From Bacteroidota bacterium (GTDB lineage Bacteria; Bacteroidota; Rhodothermia; Rhodothermales; Bin80): a stretch of 36,668 bases of DNA. The notes under the pieces were generated by a model, which saw nothing but the letters and a program-made list of their open reading frames with translations, did no database searches and was not told the DNA's origin. Below are positions 1-7,824 of the stretch, piece after piece (positions within the stretch are counted from its first letter, which is position 1; each line of letters opens with the position of its first letter). The position numbers and the translations under genes were made by a program. The stretch is taken from assembly GCA_026708685.1 (NCBI GenBank), contig JAPOUL010000089.1, positions 1 to 36,668 on the forward strand. The letters run 5' to 3'.

Positions 1-87
1 CAAGCGCACTGGTGAATGTATCAATGATCTCTTCCCGACCATGAAAGTATTTTGCAGGTCCACGGTCTCTAAGGGTTTTTGTACTCA
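1..87 (-). CDS. Probable AAA/NACHT-like ATPase, N-terminus only (cut by window edge)
   Basis: Reading leftward from an ATG at 87, the frame stays open for 29 codons to the window edge. The peptide starts MSTKTLRDRG and continues with a GPAKYFHGREEII segment. The 'RDRGPAxYFHGRE' pattern is one I associate with the N-terminus of bacterial ATP-binding (AAA/NACHT-like) proteins, where it precedes a Walker A motif. That motif would lie outside the window, so the ATPase call is inference from a short peptide. The gene runs out of the window and nothing can be said about its integrity. It diverges from the IS4 element to its right. Confidence 0.45.
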
Positions 88-174
88 TTAGAATGAATCT
101 GTAGTTAAGGTTGCTCTAATCAACTCTGTGGGATTGTATTGGTTCCGATCAATGGTTGAGAGGTGCCGAGACAC

Positions 175-291
175 TCAACCACCTGTGGCCAAGAGCCATC
201 CTACCACCGCAATGCCTATTGTCAGCGCTACTGAGGCGATGACGATGAGGAAGGTGTACTTTAAGTTAAGGGACTCTAGTTGGAGTCTTGC
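175..291 (-). pseudogene. Possible C-terminal remnant of a small membrane protein
   Basis: On the minus strand a short frame ending in TGA at 175 encodes a charged stretch (ARLQLESLNLKY) followed by a long hydrophobic run (TFLIVIASVALTIGIAVV) and a GWLLATGG tail. This looks like a coiled coil plus one membrane helix, similar in plan to the 9730-10173 gene. It has no start; upstream the frame is closed by a stop and would need a shift to join the open frame at 276-497, which abuts the IS4 end. It may be the 3' end of a gene broken by decay and the IS insertion. The fragment is short, so the call is weak. Confidence 0.25.
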
Positions 292-492
292 GACTTAGTA
301 TACGACCGAATCTCGGCGATAACGTTAGAGGATGCCATGTTGGCAATTCTGATTGAGTTACGCACCCCAGTTGAAAAGGGGCTTACATACCTGAGTGCCG
401 GGTCCAATATCTTCAGGCAGCAAAGATTGGCGGTTTTCGCCAGTGTCGCGGTAGTATGCGGTTGGTATCGGGGTGTATAATCCCTACTTAAT

Positions 493-519
493 CCCAATAC
501 TGTTGCTTTAAGGATTTTT
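493..519 (+). repeat. Left terminal inverted repeat of the IS4 element
   Basis: 27 bases, an exact reverse complement of 2026-2052. The next base on either side breaks the match, which fixes the IS boundary at 493. Confidence 0.92.
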
Positions 520-557
520 GTTTTTTATTTACGGGGTATTTCCTTAACTTTTACCCC

Positions 558-1938
558 ATGGCCAGAACACCTTCAACCTTGCCCGGAGGTCCCAGATTAT
601 CCGATTACTTGAGCTTGGGAGTGATTGCTCAAGTCTTCCCAATGCCTGCCGTTTTGACGGCACTTGAGCAGAGCAAAAGCACAAGCACACGGAGGCGTCG
701 CCTGCCTGCTGAAGTGATGATGTACTATGTACTGACTTTATGCCTGTTTCGGTCGGTCTCTACGCGTGAAGTACTCCGTTGTCTCATGGATGGATTTCGC
801 TTGATTCGTCCTGATTCTCCTTTATTAGTGTCGGGTAAGTCGTCTATTTCTAGGGTGCGAACTCAACTTGGAGTTGACCCATTCCATAAGCTTCGTCAGA
901 GCAGTGTGCACTGGCTGTCCAACGAGAATATTCCTGGGGCGTGGTACTGTGGCCGTCGTCTTGTGGCGATAGATGGTTCAACGCTCAGTCTACCTGACGA
1001 GAAAAGGAATCGGGCATTTTTCGGGTTGCCTGGGTGTTCACGGGGACAGACTGCTTTTCCCAAGATGCGTATTTCCATGCTTGGAGTTGGGCACGCGTGC
1101 ACCCTTTTCCTGGTGTTCGGGCCCCTACAAGGAATCGGAGCAGACACCGGCAAAAGAGCTGCTATCAAGTATAGGCCCCGGCATGCTTATGCTTGCAGAT
1201 CGGGGCTATACGGGCTTTCCCTTGTGGTTACGGGCAAAAAAGACGGGTGCAGACTTGCTTTGGCGGGCACGCAGTCAACCGCATTTTCCTGTAAAGGAGG
1301 CACATGAAGACGGTTCTTGGCGTAGCGTTTTTAGCGGCAAGGGCACAGATAATACCTGTGAGGTCCGCGTAATTGATTACACCCTCAAACAAGAAGATGC
1401 GACGGTATACAGGCTGGTGACTACGATGTTGGATCCAGAAGAGGCCCCCGCGGACGAACTTGCCGCACTGTACCATGAACGGTGGGAAATCGAAACAACC
1501 TATGACGAGGTCAAAACCCACATGCTGGGACCAGGGGCCATGTTGCGTAGCAAGACCCCCGATCTTGTACAACAAGAATTTGAGGGATTAATGCTGGCCT
1601 ATTATGCTGTACGTGCATTGATCACAAAGGCCGCCAAAAAAGCGGACGAAGATCCAGACCGATTATCTTTCGTGCATACCGTCAATGTTCTCCAACGTCG
1701 GATTCAACAACCCGGCGTTTCCCCCCCCCTGAACAAGATCCAACAGGTCAAGATTGAACAGTTGATTGACGAAATACTGGAGGAGCGTGTTGTATCCAGT
1801 CGAGGACAACGAAAGCCACGAGGACGAAGACAAAAAATGAGTAAGCACGCCATCCGACGGAGAGGCTATATCTCACGGGAAGAACATGATTGGATATCAA
1901 AAATTCTCACACCTGTGAGCCTTTTGCAAAACCTCTAA
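558..1938 (+). pseudogene. IS4-family DDE transposase, one frameshift
   Basis: The first frame (ATG 558, open to 1307) carries the N-terminal IS4-type helical domain and the first catalytic aspartate in LVAIDGSTLSLPD. The second frame, used from about 1126 to the TAA at 1936-1938, carries the second aspartate (MLADRGYTGFP) and the glutamate in the IS4 Y-(2)-R-(3)-E-(6)-K signature (YHERWEIETTYDEVK). The frames join naturally at FGP|YKESE within GGGCCCC at 1119-1125, consistent with a single extra C. All DDE residues are present, so only the shift inactivates the gene. IS4 elements do not normally use programmed frameshifting, so recent decay or a sequencing error is more likely. Confidence 0.88.
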
Positions 1939-2013
1939 GTCAACGCTAAAAAATACGTCAAATGTGCTTCAGAGCAATATTTCCACGGAAATTATGAGGT
2001 TTTGCAAAAGCCT
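1915..2013 (+). repeat. 97-bp palindrome-ended repeat, copy 1 (inside IS4)
   Basis: The arms 1921-1935 (CTTTTGCAAAACCTC) and 1996-2010 are perfect reverse complements separated by 60 bases. Related copies lie at 10576-10673 (opposite orientation) and 34215-34310 (same orientation); the interior is also similar, for example AAATATTGC and ATTTTTTAG when compared with the reversed copy 2. In this copy the left arm encodes the last residues and stop of the transposase. It could be an internal part of the IS end or a small non-autonomous element. Confidence 0.7.
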
Positions 2014-2025
2014 CCTGTTACATCA

Positions 2026-2052
2026 AAAAATCCTTAAAGCAACAGTATTGGG
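2026..2052 (-). repeat. Right terminal inverted repeat of the IS4 element
   Basis: 27 bases, an exact reverse complement of 493-519; fixes the right boundary of the insertion sequence at 2052. Confidence 0.92.
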
Positions 2053-2058
2053 TCTAAA

Positions 2059-2310
2059 GTGTGCAATAAATTATCGAATTTAAGCATTGACTTTCCAGTT
2101 GAGACGGCCAAATGTATTAGATTGTTATCAGAAACCAATGATCATTGGTATTTATCACGAACCAATATTTTAGAGAATGTAATCTCTTCAATTATTTCAT
2201 CTGAAAATGAAGATGCTATTAACATGGTATATGAAACAATTGATCACTTATTGGCAAGGGGATTTTCGAATTATGACTCATTAATTAATGATCACGAACA
2301 ATCTGAATGA
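2059..2310 (+). CDS. Hypothetical 83-aa protein, probably the C-terminal stub of a gene cut by the IS4 element
   Basis: The frame begins with GTG at 2059, only 6 bases outside the IS4 right end, and its upstream reading meets a stop inside the IS. The protein is helical and acidic with no signal or membrane segment. Its ending (WYLSRTNILENVIS... IDHLLARGFSNYDSLI) resembles the C-terminal helical repeats of some large defence-type proteins, but I cannot name the family with certainty. The most likely reading is the leftover 3' part of a larger gene whose 5' part was displaced by the IS. It may not be expressed as a stand-alone protein. Confidence 0.4.
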   Translation: MCNKLSNLSIDFPVETAKCIRLLSETNDHWYLSRTNILENVISSIISSENEDAINMVYETIDHLLARGFSNYDSLINDHEQSE

Positions 2311-2543
2311 TTATTTGATCCAAAATTCCTCTGTGCCAATATAAGATGACACAAATTTTTCAATTCAGGTGATATGGAACACATTGCAATATATTAGTTT
2401 AATTGCGTACATTTGTGTACATCGTGATGTGCTACAGGTTAACTAATTCATAGCAATTCACGTTTTGTTAGGATTTTTCTCTAAAACATAACAGATACAT
2501 GTTGATAGACAACAATACCCTTCACGCTAATCCATCTCATTAG

Positions 2544-2717
2544 AGTGGAGATGTTTCTAAGTCAAAGCCATCTCTTTCTGTTCCCAGCGACGAAGGTGAA
2601 CTGATACCTTCTGAAAGCACGCTTGAGGCCATTAGAGAACTTCAATCTGGTGGAGGTATTCATTATTCAAGCTTGGAAGAGTTCTTAGCTGATCTTGATT
2701 CTTGGTCTGCTGATTAA
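2544..2717 (+). pseudogene. RelB/DinJ-like antitoxin, C-terminal remnant
   Basis: An open frame ending in TAA at 2715-2717 encodes the toxin-wrapping tail typical of RelB/DinJ antitoxins: STLEAIRELQSGGGIHYSSL, then an acidic EEFLADLD ending. It overlaps the start of the YafQ-like gene at 2695, the usual antitoxin-toxin arrangement. The frame has no ATG, GTG or TTG and is closed by TAG at 2541, so the N-terminal ribbon-helix-helix DNA-binding domain seems to be missing. A nearby ATG at 2551 is in another frame and ends quickly. Either the antitoxin is truncated or its N-terminus was lost by a frameshift. Confidence 0.55.
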
Positions 2718-2982
2718 GGTTACTCGATCGTCTAAATTTGATAAGCAGTATAGTCTTGCTTTAAAGAGAGGTTTTGACGCGTCAAGAATCCACCAGCTCA
2801 TTGGTTTATTGGTATTTGGAGATCCTCTGCCTCCGTTATACAGAGATAAGAAGCTTACGGGTGATTTGAACAAATTCAGATCAGCCAGATTAGGCGGAGA
2901 TTGGTGCCTAATCTATTATAGATATAAGGATGAGTTGCATTTTGTAGCAATTGGAACTCATTCTGATCTATTTAAGAAATAG
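2695..2982 (+). CDS. YafQ-like mRNA-interferase toxin (RelE/ParE superfamily)
   Basis: 95 codons from a TTG at 2695 (no ATG is available; the typical YafQ start would be close to the IKVTRSSKFDKQY segment). The family pattern is clear: basic N-terminus, helix KFDKQYSLALKRG, the LPPLYRDKKL turn, FRSARLGGDWCLIYY and the GTHSDLF ending. YafQ toxins cut mRNA on the ribosome. Compared with E. coli YafQ, the C-terminal His and Phe (GTHxxLF) and the DW pair are kept, but the two histidines in 'KDHPL' and 'RDAHVEPDW' are Lys and Arg here. Activity is therefore doubtful, which would fit survival beside a truncated antitoxin. It overlaps that antitoxin remnant by 23 bases. Confidence 0.75.
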   Translation: MILGLLIKVTRSSKFDKQYSLALKRGFDASRIHQLIGLLVFGDPLPPLYRDKKLTGDLNKFRSARLGGDWCLIYYRYKDELHFVAIGTHSDLFKK

Positions 2983-3415
2983 CCTCAACAGATCAAGAAA
3001 GGAAGATTTGGTGATAAATAGATGATCAAGCTTCTGCTGTTGATTCATGAGTTGTGATACAAAAAACTTTGGTTCTCAGTTGAAAAGAAAAGTTTCAAAC
3101 GCAGGTCTCCCATCCACAAAAATATGAATTTTTGAGGGCATGTAGTGCAATCAAGATGAGTTTTGACAAGTACAGTGATATCAGTAGCGGATTGTTATTG
3201 GCGTACCTGGATGCGAATTATTCAGACCAATGTCATTCAACATACCAATCTCATTTATGAGAGTCCTACATTTGTAGTCTCTATCGTTTTATGGGGCATG
3301 AAGGCCAGACTATCCTACCACTTGATCTTCCATGAGTCATGGAGATAAGAACCACATTGAGCATATCTGGCTACCCAGATCCGCAGGTATCCTCACCATT
3401 CACTACATTACGGTA
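2983..3415. other. Gene-free stretch
   Basis: No convincing gene. A 61-codon plus-strand frame at 3163-3348 has no recognisable features, and the frames at 3155-3345 look like fragments of degenerate sequence. No RNA gene or repeat is visible. Confidence 0.5.
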
Positions 3416-4524
3416 TCATGTAGATTGTGTATTCACCGGGATCACAGGTGAACAATAAAGTTGATCTGGATCGTAGTCTACATCGTTCTTCCAGATGGTC
3501 CACATGACCGCCAGTATTTTACGTTGTGTGTTGAATCGTGCGTTATCCTTATCCTTGGTGCACTGTAGAGACGCTTCATTAAACAAAGACACTTCATTTG
3601 GTTCTTTTGTTTTGATTGAATTCAACCAAGATGTATGACTCACGGATTTCAGTGGCCAAGACCCCGAACGGTCTAAGCATTTGTACCCCAGGGATTTGCC
3701 TCTACTACTGCGTTCCCTGATGCCGAGTTGGCAGTATTTCCACAACTGTTGTTTGGTATAAACCGATGGGGAGTCCTAATAAACGCACTTAAGATGCTTG
3801 GCTCCCACAATCCCAACCCCAGGTATACGTAGAAATTATTGGATCTCTGGATAACCACTGCCTAACTGCTTGATCTTCGCGAGAACCTCCTTTCGTTCGG
3901 CTTCCGCACAGTCCAGACGGTTGTAGATCCGTTGAAGGACGAATCTTCGCATCTCTGTTGGGAAAGCTTCAGATAGTGCTCATGATGGAGCTTGTTAAAT
4001 ATTTTTGTGCCTTGCACATCCACAATTCCCGCTTGGCGGTGTTTTGCTGTGATCTTTGACTTTAAACGAGTACAGTCATTACCAATATCCATATACTCCT
4101 TCACGACAATCTTAAAATCATTCCGATGATCGTCATCACCATGATAGACCTCAACATACTCTCCCAGCCGATACAATCGACACAAATCGACCGCATCCGA
4201 TACATCGTTTTTGTTACCACGACTAATGAGTGCGTTGTGTTTTGGATCGCAAACAACTAACTCATCCACATGCGGAGATAAGATTCGGTGAATCCAGCCA
4301 GCCAGCGAAGACTCCTCCACGATCAAAGATTTTGTTTTCGCTGGGACTTTCTTAACATAGCGGATCAGAGAGTGCTCTGATGTGTCAAACGTCTCCGTTG
4401 ATACCACTTTGCCCTTGTCATTGACAGTGGCCAAAGTACATGTGCGGGTGTGGCATCTAACACCAGAAAAAGATGGTTGAACATGATAAAAGAGATCTGA
4501 TGATAATGTAGTGTAAGAGCACAA
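3416..4524 (-). pseudogene. IS110-family transposase, decayed
   Basis: The N-terminal DEDD (RuvC-like) half lies at 3862-4524. It has the glutamate in SLIVEESSLAGWI and the paired aspartates in CDPKHNALISRGNKNDVSDA. The first catalytic aspartate appears lost: the usual GVD(x)H is GVRCH here. The C-terminal Transposase_20 part is split over other frames at about 3673-3858 (VYLGLGLWEP... FIRTPHRF) and 3416-3745 (LWKYCQLGIRERS... NARFNTQRKILAVMWTIWK). The order and spacing fit one IS110 protein broken by at least two frameshifts. IS110 elements lack normal inverted ends, so the element limits cannot be set from sequence alone. Confidence 0.82.
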
Positions 4525-4531
4525 GATAGCA

Positions 4532-4550
4532 CCCGCTTTTCATTAGACCT
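4532..4550 (-). repeat. Conserved 5' segment of the IS110 element, copy A
   Basis: The 19 bases CCCGCTTTTCATTAGACCT are identical at 7083-7101, and similarity continues on the left (CACAAGATA) and into the first codons of the transposase. It sits immediately upstream of the IS110 reading frame, where IS110 elements carry their non-coding end and bridge RNA. Confidence 0.6.
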
Positions 4551-4560
4551 ACATTGTTAT

Positions 4561-4946
4561 GGCACCCAGAAAAATTGTCAAGATTTACCTATCTTTCAGA
4601 TGTTATTTGATCAGGTAATCAAATCTGCGGATAGACACGATTCCACAAGAAGAGCTGTACACATTGTTGCCTCAGCATTGGAAGTCCACACAGCAGGATA
4701 CATTTGATAGGGCTACATAGGTCATACTGAGGCAGATATGTGTCTGCAGTAACTACTCATTGCTTCAGAGAAAATTGCCTGCCGTTGTGCCATTATTCTC
4801 CTGTCAAGACCAATGGGATCACACGCTCAGGTTAACAAAGTTTACGTACTTGAGTATATGAGATTTTCGTATAGATTCAATAAATCTGTGAATTGATATG
4901 TGAAGAGCATAAATATTTTCAATTTATATGAGATATAGTCAATTCA
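4561..4946. other. Gene-free stretch upstream of the IS110 remnant
   Basis: No gene found. It may include the non-coding end of the IS110 element, but I cannot outline a bridge RNA. The right part (about 4840-4946) is AT-rich and lies beyond the stop of the minus-strand gene at 4947. Confidence 0.4.
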
Positions 4947-5453
4947 TCAGTTGAGCAACCTCTGAACATGTGGACGCAACTTATCGTTAAGATTTCCTAT
5001 GAGTAGTCTCTCTTCTTCAATTATCGCTGTTATAAGAAGAGTTTCAATCCGTTTCTTTGTAACCCTATAACATTGATCATCTGCAATTGCAGATGCAATG
5101 CATCGTGCAATTACACCAAGTCGATAATAATTAAGTTCAAACACATCCACATGTAGATCAACTAAGTTTTCTACGGGGGTACGCCCCTTGGATTCCTTGG
5201 TTTTACAGTCATTTTTTAAGTGACTATCGTTAATTAAGACTAAATCAATCTTTTCAATCTTATCACGACCAGAGGCAATTGCTAAGGCAACATCTTCAAT
5301 GTCCTTTATGGATGCTTCATTGCATCGCCAAAACGAAAGATTATTTTCCAGAGTTCTGAGGCCGCATGTCAGTGCGTCTGCTGAAATGTATCCTTCGTTC
5401 ATCCATTCTAATTGTCGCCATTTTGCCTGCGAAATCATACGTGCAAGAAACAT
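4947..5453 (-). CDS. Hypothetical protein (third gene of the TIGR04255 cassette)
   Basis: 168 aa from ATG 5453. I recognise no family. The protein appears soluble and mostly helical, with no signal peptide or membrane segment; it starts MFLARMISQAKWRQLEWMNE and ends in a helical tail (RLLIGNLNDKLRPHVQRLL). A histidine/aspartate-rich piece in the middle (LVDLHVDVFELNYYRLG) is the only notable feature. Its ATG lies 5 bases after the stop of the preceding gene, so the two are almost certainly cotranscribed and probably work together. The function is unknown. Confidence 0.7.
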   Translation of the reverse strand: MFLARMISQAKWRQLEWMNEGYISADALTCGLRTLENNLSFWRCNEASIKDIEDVALAIASGRDKIEKIDLVLINDSHLKNDCKTKESKGRTPVENLVDLHVDVFELNYYRLGVIARCIASAIADDQCYRVTKKRIETLLITAIIEEERLLIGNLNDKLRPHVQRLLN

Positions 5454-5458
5454 TCGAT

Positions 5459-6181
5459 CTACCTCAAATCCTCAATTACATCTAACATATAATCTCTGAG
5501 CCAGTGTATGGGCTCAGATTTTACCATAATTTCTAGGATTTGCCGAATCTTTGATCCACCCCAAAATTCGGCCGCTTGGAGTGCAGCATCTCGTATCAAT
5601 ACATTGTCAACCGTTAACGCTTCATAAATCAGCTGACAACGCCAAAATTCCGAACCAAGTCTAGTTTGCCTACCAAGGCAACGTAGTAATGATGAAGAGA
5701 AGGCAGGAGTGTCAACATCAAGACATGTACTGTAAAACCAGTCCAATACTCCAGCATAATCTGGGAATTCCATCGCTTCCTTGATGAGCTCCTCTGCAGA
5801 ATGATCCATACCATCTTCAAGTGGTTCTGCTTCAAATGAAGCATACAATGAATCTCTAAGTCGGGATATTATCCGAAGAGCGCTTTCAGTATTCGCAATG
5901 GCCCACTGGTTTTGCAATTTCTGCTGAATTCTCACATGGTTTCTCTGGAAATCAATAATATCAGGGGAAGCTGCCAAAGATATTTTACTGATTTGTGGAG
6001 AAACCCTGCCATAATTTTCTTGTGGAATCAAATGGGTTATTGAAATTTGTGGACAACTTGGAGAATACAATGAATGAAGCATGATATTTGATGTCCACAG
6101 TGTGCTGTCTGGACACCACAAAGAAGGCATCACGAAAATTGAATCCGTTTTAGGTGCAATGAGATATCTAATAGGATGCAT
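5459..6181 (-). CDS. Hypothetical protein with HEAT-like C-terminal helices
   Basis: 240 aa from ATG 6181 (MHPIRYLIAPKTDSIFVMPS); an upstream TTG-type start at 6226 is possible but less likely. The N-terminal third looks beta-rich. The C-terminal part has paired helices (VLIRDAALQAAEFWGG, then IRQILEIM, then HWLRDYMLDVIEDL) that resemble a HEAT repeat pair, suggesting protein binding. The start overlaps the end of the TIGR04255 frame by 14 bases and the stop lies 5 bases before the next ATG, so this is the middle gene of a three-gene operon. I know no function for it. Confidence 0.7.
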   Translation of the reverse strand: MHPIRYLIAPKTDSIFVMPSLWCPDSTLWTSNIMLHSLYSPSCPQISITHLIPQENYGRVSPQISKISLAASPDIIDFQRNHVRIQQKLQNQWAIANTESALRIISRLRDSLYASFEAEPLEDGMDHSAEELIKEAMEFPDYAGVLDWFYSTCLDVDTPAFSSSLLRCLGRQTRLGSEFWRCQLIYEALTVDNVLIRDAALQAAEFWGGSKIRQILEIMVKSEPIHWLRDYMLDVIEDLR

Positions 6182-6923
6182 TGAATAGCTCTCTCGATTT
6201 GTGAGTAATAACAGATTCAAAAACATCCCCCACCCGAGTACGAAGATCTATGATCATCTCATCTATACAATTCCTATCAGCTACTTCAGAAGTTTCATGA
6301 ATCACATCAATATCAAGAATAAATCCGTCATCAACTTTTCCTTGCGACAGAATTAATTTGATACCGCCATCATACTGATATTCAACTCGGCACATAAGAT
6401 TGACTATTTGATCAGGTAGGCCAGCCACCTTGGGGAATGCACATTTCAGATATTTTTGAGGAAGCATTTCTTGTTCTGAAACTTCAATCTTATTGATGTA
6501 TCGAATGCCAGTTTTTTTTTACACCTTTGGGTTGCACCACTTGCCAGTAAGAATTAATGCTTCTTTAATCCGGGCAAGAAACTCAACCCATCCAGTCCCA
6601 TCTGAATAATGTGGATCCAGATAGGGAGAAAGCATGTGTATGCTAAGCACATCTGGACCTATACCAATGATTCTTTTCTCATTCTCAGTAATCAACTGAA
6701 CTTTCTCTGGACCTTCGCCTTCGCCAACTTGGAATTTGGCTGAAGCACCACTTTGAATCTGTACTCCAAACTCAATGCTTTCCCAACGCCGAGGTCAACC
6801 AACATAGTCTCCTTCAAGTTCAGCATGTAATTTACCCGGCAGGGTTGGATCCCATCCTGAGCTAGATGCAAAATGAAATTCACATATGGCTTCAATTATT
6901 GGTGGATTTCTATAACGAGACAT
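6168..6923 (-). pseudogene. TIGR04255-family protein, broken
   Basis: From ATG 6923 the minus strand reads MSRYRNPPIIEAICEFHF and then SSGWDPTLPGKL, the typical TIGR04255 N-terminus. The middle has the family's TGIRYINKIEV segment, and the end (EMIIDLRTRVGDVFESVITH then KSRELF) matches the family C-terminus. The gene is interrupted by an in-frame TGA (about 6803-6805, after GDYVG). Around a run of nine A (9 T on the plus strand, 6512-6520), an upstream shift plus a second shift are needed to read VVQPKGVKKTGIRYIN. TIGR04255 proteins have no established biochemical role; they often sit beside small unknown genes, as here. Confidence 0.8.
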
Positions 6924-7082
6924 GATGTCAGATTTAGAAAAATCTAGTTACCTAGAACTCAGTTGTATCTATACAGTTCCACAGTTTCAATGCCTATTAC
7001 GATGAATAGGAACAAGGAATCCGAAGTGGTAGTTCTGATTGCATTTCTGATGAAATGTGATAGTTAAGGCACAAGATACGCG

Positions 7083-7101
7083 CCCGCTTTTCATTAGACC
7101 T
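7083..7101 (-). repeat. IS110 5' segment, copy B (orphan remnant)
   Basis: Identical over 19 bases to 4532-4550. To the left, the reverse strand (GTGCCTTAACTATCACATTT) resembles the first bases of the IS110 reading frame but meets a stop after two codons. This looks like the leftover 5' end of a second IS110 copy whose transposase is gone. Confidence 0.5.
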
Positions 7102-7141
7102 CCCAGTTATTCCGTTTTGACTTCAATGGGTTGGATGGGGG

Positions 7142-7462
7142 CTAGACAAACATCACCCGAAGTTTAACATCCACCGAATGGCAAGACCCCGTGACTATTA
7201 TCGTCTTTGCGATGTATCTGCACTTGTTTAGAACTTCCACCTCAAAGATCTGATGATCAGTTGGTATGGTAAATTTACGCATGGCATTATTGATGTCTGA
7301 CATTACATTTAACATTTTGGAATGTGTCCCCCCTTCTGATGATGTAAAGCCAGAAACTAGATTAACCACAGATGCACTGCGTAAGTAGTGCCCGTCAGAA
7401 AAAGCCCTATTTTTGGAGATTTTGAACTTTCGGACTACAATTTGGTCACATTTTTTGGTCAT
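7142..7462 (-). CDS. Hypothetical 106-aa open frame, doubtful
   Basis: The frame encodes a peptide with some protein-like segments (SSEGGTHSKMLNVMSDINNA, TDHQIFEVEVLNKCRYIAKT) but no recognised domain. It lies between the orphan IS110 segment and the broken DUF4338/Tn5-like transposase. It may be a fragment of an older mobile gene or chance. Neither strand gives a better alternative here. Confidence 0.2.
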   Translation of the reverse strand: MTKKCDQIVVRKFKISKNRAFSDGHYLRSASVVNLVSGFTSSEGGTHSKMLNVMSDINNAMRKFTIPTDHQIFEVEVLNKCRYIAKTIIVTGSCHSVDVKLRVMFV

Positions 7463-7824
7463 TCTATAATCGGATGTTCACATTTCGTTAAATTGCCCCA
7501 TTTGTCCAGACTTCAACCCTGCAATAATGCTTTTCAGAAGCATAATTGCAAGAATTCGTATCGATTTGACGTACCTCTGGTATCCGCTTCATTGAGCGTT
7601 CATGTCCTGCTCCGTCTTCGCTCTGCGTGGACTGATCTACACCGCCAGACGTAGTCGTTTTTCTCGCTTATCTCTACGTTGGAGTCGCTTGAGTTCTTTC
7701 TGTTGAATCAAAGTTCCCAGCCGATGAATATTGACCTTAAACCATCGTGCAAGCCACTACACGCTCAAATCCCTCTTTGCTCGCCTCTCGGATCAATCGC
7801 ATTCCGCGATGATTCAGCACATTC

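Larger units (their letters stand above)
493..2052 (+). mobile_element. IS4-family insertion sequence, 1560 bp, with perfect 27-bp terminal inverted repeats
   Basis: The two ends are exact reverse complements over 27 bases (493-519 and 2026-2052), each starting CCCAATACTGTTGCTTTAAG when read inward. Between them lies one transposase reading frame (558-1938) interrupted by a single frameshift. The match stops sharply at both outer edges. I see no target-site duplication: the flanks ...CTACTTAAT and TCTAAAGTG... do not match. Either the duplication has decayed, or one flank was deleted or rearranged. A 97-bp palindrome-ended repeat (1915-2013) sits between the transposase C-terminus and the right end. 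Confidence 0.9.

Noticed and set aside
276..497. 73-codon minus-strand frame abutting the IS4 left end
   Set aside because: The composition is not protein-like and its end runs into the IS; only the adjacent hydrophobic tail at 175-291 looks coding.
1119..1125. Programmed ribosomal frameshift in the IS4 transposase
   Set aside because: There is no slippery heptamer of the usual A-rich type and IS4 elements normally use a single frame; a simple one-base insertion explains it.
3163..3348. 61-codon plus-strand open frame
   Set aside because: No recognisable motif, start context or neighbour relation; parallel frames are equally open in short pieces.
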